In this document: one piece after another, positions 8,481 to 16,078 of the stretch
Position numbering within the stretch: position 1 is the first letter of the stretch
How the letters are laid out: each line of letters opens with the position of its first letter
Source of the DNA: JALONO01 sp038209965
GTDB taxonomy: Bacteria > Bacteroidota > Bacteroidia > Cytophagales > Thermoflexibacteraceae
Assembly (NCBI GenBank): GCA_038209965.1
Contig: JBBQXF010000022.1
Location: 1-49,168, forward strand
Length of the DNA: 49,168 nt
Direction: 5' to 3'
The notes under the pieces: model-generated
Database searches by the model: none
What the model was told of the DNA's origin: nothing
What the model saw: the letters and a program-made list of their open reading frames with translations, nothing else
Translations under genes and position numbers: made by a program

Positions 8481-10919
8481 ATGTTGAGAAACTATTTCAA
8501 TATCGCCCTCAGAAATATCCATAAGCACAAGGTATTTTCTTGCATCAACATCTTTGGCCTAGCAGTGAGCATGTCGGTTTGCTTGCTTATTATGCTCATC
8601 ATTGCCGACCAAAAAAGCTATGACCAGTTCCATGCGAAGAAAGACCGCATTTATCGGGTACTGACGACGGGCAGGAATGGCAATATGAAGACTATGGCAA
8701 GTTCTGCCCTGCCTTTGGGCGAAAAGTTGAAAAAAGAACATGGAGGCATCGAGGAAACTGCTACTTTGGTTAGAGACATCGGCGGTGATCTCTTTTACAA
8801 TGAAAAAATTGCTTCAGGTGGCGGCTACTTTGCCAACGGCGGCCTGTTCAATATTTTTGATTTTGTCCTTTCCAAAGGCAATGCTGCAACGGCATTACAG
8901 AATCCTTTTTCCTTGATTATTTCAGAAGACATTGCGGCTCAACTCTTTGGGAATGAGAACCCACTGGGGAAAGTAGTAAAGTTTACGCATACCGGTATCA
9001 ATCCCTCAGGTATGGAGTCAGGCAATAAGGAGGTGGAATACGGAGAATTTACGATTACTGGCGTGTTCAAAATACCGGCTGGAAAAACGCATTTGCCTTT
9101 TAAGTTATTGGCTTCCCTCAGTACAATGCCTATTTTAGGGAAAGAGAAGAAAATAACGATTGAGTCTTTGGACGATTGGGGCAATGTATGGTCAAATTAC
9201 ACCTACGTATTGCTGACCAAAGAGGCCGAAAAAGTAAATTTGCAAACTGCCTTGAATCAAATTTCGGCCGAAGAGTATAAAAAGGGAAGCCCCAACGAAT
9301 TTGACTTTGTTGTCCAAGATTTAGCAAACATCACTCCGGCTGATATTTTGGGTAATGACACATCGATTTTTATCCCAAAAGTTGTGCTGCTCATCTTGAG
9401 TATTTTGGGCTTAATCATCATGTTATCTGCCTGTTTGAACTATACCAACCTATCGGTGGCCCGCTCGCTCACGAGGGCAAAAGAAGTAGGAATTCGCAAA
9501 GTATCGGGGGCCTATCGCCAACAGTTGTTCGCCCAGTTTATGACCGAATCCATCCTTATTTCTTTGTTTGCATTGGTGCTTGCCGTGGGGTTGCTTGGAC
9601 TTTTAAAAACCGCTTTTTCAGGAATGTGGATGAATAAATACTTGAATATAACTTTTGATGAAAACATTAGTATTTTCCTGATTTTTATGGCTTTCAGTAT
9701 TGTAGTGGGAGCAATTGCGGGTATGTTGCCATCATTATATATTTCTGCTTTTAACCCGGTTCAGGTTTTGAAAAACTTTGCGGACATGAAATTGTTTAAG
9801 CGTTTGGCTTTGCGCAAAGTGTTGTTGGTCATTCAATTTTGTATTTCATTGACTTTTATTATCTCGGCCACTTTGCTTTACTTCCAGCTAGACCACTTGT
9901 TTAAGGCCGATTATGGATTTAACAAAGACAATACAGTGAACATCAAGCTGTATAAAGCCGAAAATTACCAAAGACTCGCACAAGTAATCAATACAAACAA
10001 AGGTATTTTAGGTGTGTCCGCTTGTGCCTTTATTCCCGCTACTGGCTACCAAATGGGAACAACTGCCTATAAAACACATGACACCAAAGACAGTATTTTT
10101 GTTTCTTACATGGACATCGATAGCCATTTTATTGATGTTTGGGGATTAAAACTATTGGCAGGAAAAAACTTTCCCGAAAACACCAATACCAGCGAGCAAT
10201 ACGTGATTATCAACGAAACAATGGTGAAAAATTTCAAATACCAAACTCCCCAAATCGCAGTGGGGCAAAAAATCTTATTGGGGGATAAGAATGTAGAAAT
10301 TATCGGAGTCGTCAAAGACTTTCATTTCCGGATGCTCATGGAGAAAGTTGGCACATTGGTATTGCGAAATCGTCCGGAGCAGTTGGGCTATGCCAATGTC
10401 AAGGTAAGTGGAAAAAATGCAATGGCGATTGTTGCCTTTTTGGAAAATCAATGGAAAAAAATAAACCCAAGTACAAAGTTTGAATACGAGTTTTTAGACC
10501 AACAACTACTTGGCATGCAGTCAGTTTTGAATGATTTAGCCAAAATATTAGGCTTCTTGGCATTCTTGGCCGTCTTGGTTTCTTGTTTGGGCTTGCTGGG
10601 CATGGCTACTTTCACCGCCGAAACCCGCACCAAAGAAATCGGTGTTCGCAAGGTCTTGGGGGCTAGTGTGCCCCAAATAGCCATTTTACTTTCCAAGAGC
10701 TTCATCACCCTGCTCGCGATTGCAATAGTGATTGCCACTCCAATTGCTTATTTTGTGAACAATTTATGGTTAAAATTTTTTGCTTACCGCGTGAGTTTTG
10801 GCGCAGGAATTTTAGGTGTGGGTATTTTGACTATGCTCATTATCAGTTTATTGACCGTATTTTCGCAAACTTGGCGAGCGGCTCGCTCCAACCCAGTTGA
10901 CAGTTTGCGGAGCGAATAG
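8481..10919 (+). CDS. MacB/FtsX-type ABC transporter permease, fused double unit (paralogue 2)
   Basis: This 812-residue paralogue of the preceding gene begins 56 bases after its stop and has the same order of domains: N-terminal helix, extracytoplasmic domain, FtsX unit (NLSVARSLTRAKEVGIRKV), central helix, second extracytoplasmic domain and FtsX unit (CLGLLGMATF, KEIGVRKVLGAS). It ends with the same SLRSE residues. No ATPase partner is in the window. The sequence is visibly more AT-rich than paralogue 1, which suggests the pair is an old duplication or that one copy was acquired. The bases just before its ATG (cgatatc) recur before the third, truncated copy at 11164. The two may form one complex, but that is inference. 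Confidence 0.9.
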   Translation: MLRNYFNIALRNIHKHKVFSCINIFGLAVSMSVCLLIMLIIADQKSYDQFHAKKDRIYRVLTTGRNGNMKTMASSALPLGEKLKKEHGGIEETATLVRDIGGDLFYNEKIASGGGYFANGGLFNIFDFVLSKGNAATALQNPFSLIISEDIAAQLFGNENPLGKVVKFTHTGINPSGMESGNKEVEYGEFTITGVFKIPAGKTHLPFKLLASLSTMPILGKEKKITIESLDDWGNVWSNYTYVLLTKEAEKVNLQTALNQISAEEYKKGSPNEFDFVVQDLANITPADILGNDTSIFIPKVVLLILSILGLIIMLSACLNYTNLSVARSLTRAKEVGIRKVSGAYRQQLFAQFMTESILISLFALVLAVGLLGLLKTAFSGMWMNKYLNITFDENISIFLIFMAFSIVVGAIAGMLPSLYISAFNPVQVLKNFADMKLFKRLALRKVLLVIQFCISLTFIISATLLYFQLDHLFKADYGFNKDNTVNIKLYKAENYQRLAQVINTNKGILGVSACAFIPATGYQMGTTAYKTHDTKDSIFVSYMDIDSHFIDVWGLKLLAGKNFPENTNTSEQYVIINETMVKNFKYQTPQIAVGQKILLGDKNVEIIGVVKDFHFRMLMEKVGTLVLRNRPEQLGYANVKVSGKNAMAIVAFLENQWKKINPSTKFEYEFLDQQLLGMQSVLNDLAKILGFLAFLAVLVSCLGLLGMATFTAETRTKEIGVRKVLGASVPQIAILLSKSFITLLAIAIVIATPIAYFVNNLWLKFFAYRVSFGAGILGVGILTMLIISLLTVFSQTWRAARSNPVDSLRSE

Positions 10920-10947
10920 AACGAATGGCCAAGCAGCAAGCAAGCAT

Positions 10948-10963
10948 CTGCCTCGGGGCAGGC
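10948..10963. repeat. Short GC-rich palindrome (CTGCC-TCGG-GGCAG)
   Basis: A 5-bp stem with a four-base loop lies in otherwise unremarkable DNA just after the second permease gene. It resembles the CTG(A/G)CGGCAGGC elements at 45600-45613 and 46851-46862, sharing the GGCAGGC end, and may belong to a dispersed family of palindromic repeats. Confidence 0.4.
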
Positions 10964-11104
10964 TTGTCTGGGTAAAGTTAGCCACCAACTTGGTCTGCCC
11001 GATGCCCGGCACCAACCGTCCGATAACGCACCTATTTACTCGTTTTTGCACACTCTTGAATGAAAATATATACATAACTATTTGATTTTTATGCGGTTAA
11101 GTTG

Positions 11105-11118
11105 GGCATTACTTTGGC
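11105..11118 (+). promoter_or_regulatory. Second copy of the 14-base pre-permease element
   Basis: Identical to 6001-6014 and 45 bases before the start codon of the truncated third permease. Its preservation next to a gene stump shows that the upstream region was duplicated together with the coding sequence. Confidence 0.45.
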
Positions 11119-11163
11119 TCACTGTTCTAATATCAGTGCTTTTTTCATCCAATCGATATCCCT

Positions 11164-11328
11164 ATGTTCCGCAACTATCTTAAAATTGCACTCCGCAACT
11201 TGCAAAGAAATCAAGCCTTTGCTTTTATTAATATTGCAGGCTTGGCTGTTGGCCTCGTTTGCTTTCATTTTAGAGTACGTGAAGCTGAACGATTAATTCA
11301 TTATTTCTACTTATCGAGTGCACATTAG
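11164..11328 (+). pseudogene. Truncated N-terminus of a third MacB/FtsX-type permease
   Basis: The frame starts MFRNYLKIALRNLQRNQAF, continues with FINIAGLAVGL, and so aligns with the first 30 residues of the two complete permeases upstream. Homology then breaks in the first membrane helix, and the frame runs through about 20 unrelated residues to a TAG at 11326-11328. The remaining roughly 750 codons are missing. The start codon and upstream element are intact, so this is a 5' remnant left by deletion or recombination. The next 150 bases are AT-rich and hold nothing recognisable. Confidence 0.8.
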
Positions 11329-11497
11329 ACTAGTCTATGTATCTAGTAAAATATATTTTGTTTAAGTAACGGATAATCAAATAAATAAGTTTCAGGAAAT
11401 CAATAGCAATAGCAAAAAAATTTGACGAATAGAAATTTAACTTCGCAAATCAAAATATCACTCTCAAACTTCAAACGGTCACGAAATTGACTTTTCA

Positions 11498-11687
11498 TCA
11501 GCCATTCCCAGTCTTTCGGCTCAAGTGTCGGTCGGGGCCAACGGCGGTTTCCTGCCAACCTCGGATCGCTGACATTGAGTAACTTTTACCAGCAGAAAGT
11601 TGAGCGCAAAGCTGTTCCGGGTATAGACTATCCAACACACTCTTTCCATCTAAATCGAGGGCAGTCAGGGTTACGGGAGGCCAGCAC
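11498..11687 (-). pseudogene. Possible remnant of a secreted-protein C-terminal region
   Basis: In the frame ending at 11498 the minus strand reads VTLTALDLDGKSVLDSLYP, then QLSAGKSYS. The pattern of a beta strand, DL-x-GK-x-V, a short loop and L-x-AG resembles the C-terminal sorting domain of T9SS cargo proteins. It lies directly downstream of the stop codon of the large M43 peptidase gene and has no start of its own. It could be the tail of a deleted neighbour. The similarity is short and the call is weak. The rest of 11329-11690 shows nothing else. Confidence 0.28.
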
Positions 11688-11690
11688 CGC

Positions 11691-14600
11691 CTATTCCACC
11701 AACACCTTGCACTGGCCCACCACCCATCCGCCACTCGAAGCTCGGAGCCAATACACCCCGGGAGCTAGGCCGAGCGTGGTCAAGGGGTGTTTTTTCCAGC
11801 CCAATCCACTGGTGGTCAGGGTTTCGCGCCGGATGGTGCGCCCTGGCAGGTCCACCCATTCCAAGTGCAGGACGGGGGCGGCCACCGGAAGGGCCAGATC
11901 GAAATAGAGCCGCTGGCCCGCGCCGGCTGGCAGTGGGTACACGCGCAGGGGAGCGACGGAGCCGCCCCCATACACGGCCACCACGGGCGAGTAGGTGGCC
12001 TCCCCATTGGTATCGACCATCCGGAGCCGATAGTACCAGACGGGCGCGGCCCAAGGCAACCGATCGGCAAAGGCGTAGTCGCGGCGGTGGGGGCTGGCCC
12101 CACTGGCGGGCAATTGGCCCACCAAGCCAAAAGATTGGCCATCTTCACTGCGCTCCACTTCAAAACGGTCGGTATTTTGCTCCCAAGCCGTTTGCCACAG
12201 TAAATCAACTTTTTGCGTCTTGGGTTGCAGAAACGCCTGAAATGCCAACAATTGGAGGGGCGATAGATCAACGCAAGTCTGGGGCAGGGTGATGGTTTTG
12301 CTAATAGTTTTGCAGGCACAAGCCCCCAATACCGACATTTTAATGTTAAATGGCCCGCTGGCCGAATAGGTGTGCAAGGGGTTCACATCGTTGGAAAGGA
12401 TGCCATCGCCAAAATCCCAAATGACTTCTTGGATGGTGGTGTAAGCTTTGTTGAGGGTAAAGCGGGTTCGTTGGGCCTCGCAGTCATAGGTAAAATCAAA
12501 GTCTAGAAAATTGACTGGTACAGGGGCTGGCAGGCCCTTGAGCGACAGCGGAGCCTCGCCACCAGGGGGCAGCGCAGTCCCCAAGTTCACGCTGACGGCC
12601 AGATAGTTGGCCCCCGAGCCAGGGTTATTTGGGCTGTTCACTACCCCAACTTGGTTGCGGCCGCCCCGCTGGTCTTCCGTGGCCACATAGACTTTGTTGT
12701 CCACGGCCAACTGTAACCCATACAGCCCGAAGTTTCCGTTGTCGGGGCTGGGGTCTTGCAGTTCCAGCCGGGAGGCCGTAATGGCGGCGGCGGTGCCCGC
12801 TCCGGCCAGTAGGTTGAACTGATAAAGGTGGGGCTTGCCAGCCAATTGGGGATTGGCCGGGTAGGTGGTTACATACAGGAGGTTACCATTGGGCGAGAAC
12901 TCCACTCCGTAGGGATAATCATTGTTTGCGGTGTAGATCCGGCGCACGTTGCTCACGTTGCCGGTCTGGTTGTCAAAGTCAAACAGCTCGACAAAGCCTT
13001 GGCTGGATCCCTGCCTCGGAACCGAAACTGTGGCCATGGCCAAGCGCGATCCATCGGGCGAAATTTTCATCTGGCCGTCCAGGATCGGGCTGTTGGAGGC
13101 GGGGCTGATGACATATTGCACCACACTGCCCACCAAGGAACTTTGCCGGGGAATGGCCGCCGGGGCGCTCAGATCGGTGGCGCTGCTGATCAGATAGGCC
13201 CGGAACTCGTTGCTGCCCCATCGGTGCGAAACGGCCCAGACATCGCACCCGTTGCCGTGCATGGTGGCAATGAGTTTTTCGGAAGCTTCATTATCGAGCA
13301 AAATATTTTTGCGGCCGGTCACCACCGATCCCAAACCGCTGTTGGCCAAAGTGTTGATGAGCGATACCCGCAGCCCTTGGTTGCCACCCCCGCCGATCGT
13401 GCCCTGCCCGCCATCGGCATCAGTGGTAAACAAATAGAACAGATTGTTGGCCCCGGGCGCGGGCACGGTTTGGGCCGACTGGACCGAGTTGGGGCTGCCC
13501 AGCAAGCCCGTGCCATTGAGCATCACGGTGTGGTTGCGGGCATAGGCGGTCTGGCCATTGGTGTAGAACAGCAGGTTGCCAAACTCATCGGTCACGCTGG
13601 CGCAGCCCTCGGGTGCGGACATGACACTGACATTGTTCAGCCCGGTGGGCGGTGGGCCAACGTTGAAGTTTAGCCCAGCCCGGCTCCCAAAATGCCAGAC
13701 CTTGGCCCCCGGGCCTTCGCAACGGGCGGGGTCGCGCACGGAGAGGAACTGCCGGGCGGTGTCATTGCAAATTCCATTGGTAGCGATCAGTTGTAGTTCA
13801 TAACTGCCCGTGGCAGTAAACAAATACGAAAAATTGGTTGATCCCGCCGTTATAATGGGGACTGGCGATCCATTGGGAAACAATTTCCAAGTTTGGGCAC
13901 TGGCACTGACCGAATTATTGAGGCAAACAATGGTGGTATTGAGAAAAACCGCCGTGGCACTGGGGGTAAAAAAGGCCGAGACCGGGCAAGTGACAGTGAT
14001 GGTCTGGATGTTATCGAAGCTGCAAGTGCCAGTGCCGTCGGTGGCCCGCAGGCGGATGGCATAACTGCCTTGGGTATTGAACAAATAAACCGGATTGGGG
14101 ATATTGGAAAAAGACATGCCATTGATAAACCACTCATACGTGACTGCGCCGGTGGTGAAATTGGTGAAAGTGACCGAGTTGCCCGCCACTATATTGGTGG
14201 CACTGGGCGTAAAATTTACCGTCATGGCCGGGCAAATGACCTGGATCGTTTGTTCGGAGACCACGGGCAGGCAGCGCACATCGTTGGGTGGAGTGAGGTT
14301 GCGCACCTGCAGGCGAACGGTGTAGGTGCCGGGCAGGGCAAAGGTGTAGGCGTGGTTCGGCGTGATGGCCGAGCTTACGGTGGTGGGGCCGTTTAATATG
14401 ATCCAGGCATAATCGGTTCCGTTGAGCGAGGAATTGGTAAAATTAATGGTGGTTCCCAAACTGACCGTAGGCCCGGCCGAGGGTGAAAACGAGGCTGTTA
14501 CACCCACCCCGCAGGGCGGTTGGCAAGCCAAGTTGCCGGTTGCGATCAAGCTCTGCCGCACACCAGTGAGCGCGGCCACCATCCGATCCCGCTGCCCAGC

Positions 14601-15599
14601 GGTAAAAGCATTTTGGCAGGACTGATAGCCGTAGTCCATGTAATTGTTGATCATGTCGGGCTGATCGCCCAAACCACCGGAAAGAATGGGGCGAAAAGGA
14701 TTTTGGATCGCAGGGTCGTCGGGATCGGTGGCGCAGGTGTTCACGATAGATCCGCAACTGACCCCCGCTTTGGAATTATCGGGCGGGGTGTCACACACCC
14801 GGTCGCCGTTGAGAAGGCAGTTGGCATTGGGGCAGCCAGCCTCAAAAGTATGGTAAAGGTTGAGGTAGTGGCCCATTTCGTGAATGTGGATCTTGGAGTT
14901 GTTGACCGAACTGCCAAACCACCGGGCTTCGTTCACGATCCCGTCAAAGCTGGTTCCGTGGGCCCCGGCCAAGTAGGCATAGCCCGCCACGGCAAAGCCA
15001 AAACCGGGCATGAATATTTCTTTGACCAACCAAATGTTCACGTAGCGGGTTGGATCCCAGCGGATTTGGTTTTTGAGGACCAGATCATAAGTGCTGTTCA
15101 GGGGATCGGTGAGCGAGTCGGGCACGGCCACCCGGTTGATCCCGGTGGTGGCCCCGTCCGTGGGATTGCGCCGGGCCAAACAAAATTCCATGTCCACATC
15201 GGCACTGCCCGGCCCGTTGAAAGGTGGCAATTTGCGGAAAGCGTCGTTTAGGTGCTGAATGCCCTGCAAAATCTGGGCATCGCTGATGTTTTCGCCAGTG
15301 CCCACCGGGGTGCCGGCCCGGTGCATCACGTGAACCACCACGGGCACGTTGTAGGTCGCCGCTTCGGTGCGGTTGGCCGAGGGCGGCCCACCCAGTTGGG
15401 CCATTCGATGATAAATCTGCCAATCGGCTTCGCGTTGCCTTTGGGCATATTGCGCGTTGCGGCCAAACAATTGGGTGTGGAGGTGGTCGGTGCCACAATC
15501 GTGGAGGACGGTCTGGGCCAATGGTTCCCGCCACCCAATAATGAGCAAACAGGTAACCAAAAGACAGATTTTAAGTAGAGTAGAAAAATCCATCGGCAA
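11691..15599 (-). CDS. Secreted M43 (pappalysin/cytophagalysin) metallopeptidase with PKD, propeller and T9SS-type tail
   Basis: This 1302-residue protein starts with a signal peptide (about 1-29, ending PLAQ). Residues 85-345 form an M43 zinc peptidase domain: the zinc motif HEMGHYLNLYH is at 240-250 and a Met-turn NNYMDYG lies near 320, followed by the family's AFTAGQRDRM. The metzincin glycine (HEXXHXXGXXH) is Asn here. Three PKD-like repeats (about 355-630) follow, then a propeller-like region (about 640-1010; ISPDGSRLA, FSPNGNLLYV), another PKD domain with WDFGDG near 1060, an FN3-like segment with FEVERSEDGQSF, and a C-terminal beta domain of about 80 residues typical of T9SS cargo. It is probably exported by the T9SS and acts on proteins at or outside the cell surface. 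The ATG at 15599 is followed by a second at 15593; either fits. Confidence 0.9.
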   Translation of the reverse strand: MPMDFSTLLKICLLVTCLLIIGWREPLAQTVLHDCGTDHLHTQLFGRNAQYAQRQREADWQIYHRMAQLGGPPSANRTEAATYNVPVVVHVMHRAGTPVGTGENISDAQILQGIQHLNDAFRKLPPFNGPGSADVDMEFCLARRNPTDGATTGINRVAVPDSLTDPLNSTYDLVLKNQIRWDPTRYVNIWLVKEIFMPGFGFAVAGYAYLAGAHGTSFDGIVNEARWFGSSVNNSKIHIHEMGHYLNLYHTFEAGCPNANCLLNGDRVCDTPPDNSKAGVSCGSIVNTCATDPDDPAIQNPFRPILSGGLGDQPDMINNYMDYGYQSCQNAFTAGQRDRMVAALTGVRQSLIATGNLACQPPCGVGVTASFSPSAGPTVSLGTTINFTNSSLNGTDYAWIILNGPTTVSSAITPNHAYTFALPGTYTVRLQVRNLTPPNDVRCLPVVSEQTIQVICPAMTVNFTPSATNIVAGNSVTFTNFTTGAVTYEWFINGMSFSNIPNPVYLFNTQGSYAIRLRATDGTGTCSFDNIQTITVTCPVSAFFTPSATAVFLNTTIVCLNNSVSASAQTWKLFPNGSPVPIITAGSTNFSYLFTATGSYELQLIATNGICNDTARQFLSVRDPARCEGPGAKVWHFGSRAGLNFNVGPPPTGLNNVSVMSAPEGCASVTDEFGNLLFYTNGQTAYARNHTVMLNGTGLLGSPNSVQSAQTVPAPGANNLFYLFTTDADGGQGTIGGGGNQGLRVSLINTLANSGLGSVVTGRKNILLDNEASEKLIATMHGNGCDVWAVSHRWGSNEFRAYLISSATDLSAPAAIPRQSSLVGSVVQYVISPASNSPILDGQMKISPDGSRLAMATVSVPRQGSSQGFVELFDFDNQTGNVSNVRRIYTANNDYPYGVEFSPNGNLLYVTTYPANPQLAGKPHLYQFNLLAGAGTAAAITASRLELQDPSPDNGNFGLYGLQLAVDNKVYVATEDQRGGRNQVGVVNSPNNPGSGANYLAVSVNLGTALPPGGEAPLSLKGLPAPVPVNFLDFDFTYDCEAQRTRFTLNKAYTTIQEVIWDFGDGILSNDVNPLHTYSASGPFNIKMSVLGACACKTISKTITLPQTCVDLSPLQLLAFQAFLQPKTQKVDLLWQTAWEQNTDRFEVERSEDGQSFGLVGQLPASGASPHRRDYAFADRLPWAAPVWYYRLRMVDTNGEATYSPVVAVYGGGSVAPLRVYPLPAGAGQRLYFDLALPVAAPVLHLEWVDLPGRTIRRETLTTSGLGWKKHPLTTLGLAPGVYWLRASSGGWVVGQCKVLVE

Positions 15600-16010
15600 A
15601 ATTTATTCTACTATAACGTGCCAAGTTCCCATTTCTTGTGTTTTCCCCCATTTCTGTCCAGTCAGCCAGATTAAACGAAGTCCAATTACGGAATAAATAT
15701 AAATTGAATAATGGGAATTGTGACTATCGGGTATCAAAAAGTTACCTATTCGTGCCATCGATTAACTCGTAAAATGGCATCAGCTTAAATTAAAAAATGT
15801 TCTCATTGATAGTAGAATAAGCCCGAAAACAAGTTAAAAACACTAGTTGTATTGATCAAAAATAATTTTTTAAGCTATTGATTATCAAAATATAATTATT
15901 TAAAAAGGTTTTTCAATTGCTTATTCCTGGTGCAACCGAAGAGTAACATTGGGTGATTACTAAACTGGGAGTTGAAATAGCTAAAGATTGAGGTAAGTTT
16001 GTGAACAATA
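15600..16010. other. AT-rich leader region upstream of the M43 peptidase gene
   Basis: About 410 bases, strongly AT-rich towards the right. No gene is visible. The promoter of the peptidase gene should lie in the left part. No operator repeat stands out. Confidence 0.5.
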
Positions 16011-16047
16011 AATTGCCCAAACCTGCTTTATGCAAATTTGGGCAATT
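16011..16047 (-). terminator. Terminator of the secreted hydrolase gene
   Basis: An 11-bp perfect inverted repeat (AATTGCCCAAA at 16011-16021 with its complement at 16037-16047) lies 31 bases beyond the hydrolase stop codon. On the minus strand it runs into TTATTGTT, a weak T-tract. Confidence 0.6.
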
Positions 16048-16078
16048 AGATTTAGTAAACCCTTGTTGGTGGGCAATG

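Noticed and set aside
12828..13673. Plus-strand frame of 281 codons antisense to the M43 peptidase
   Set aside because: Shadow of the peptidase coding sequence; no family features.
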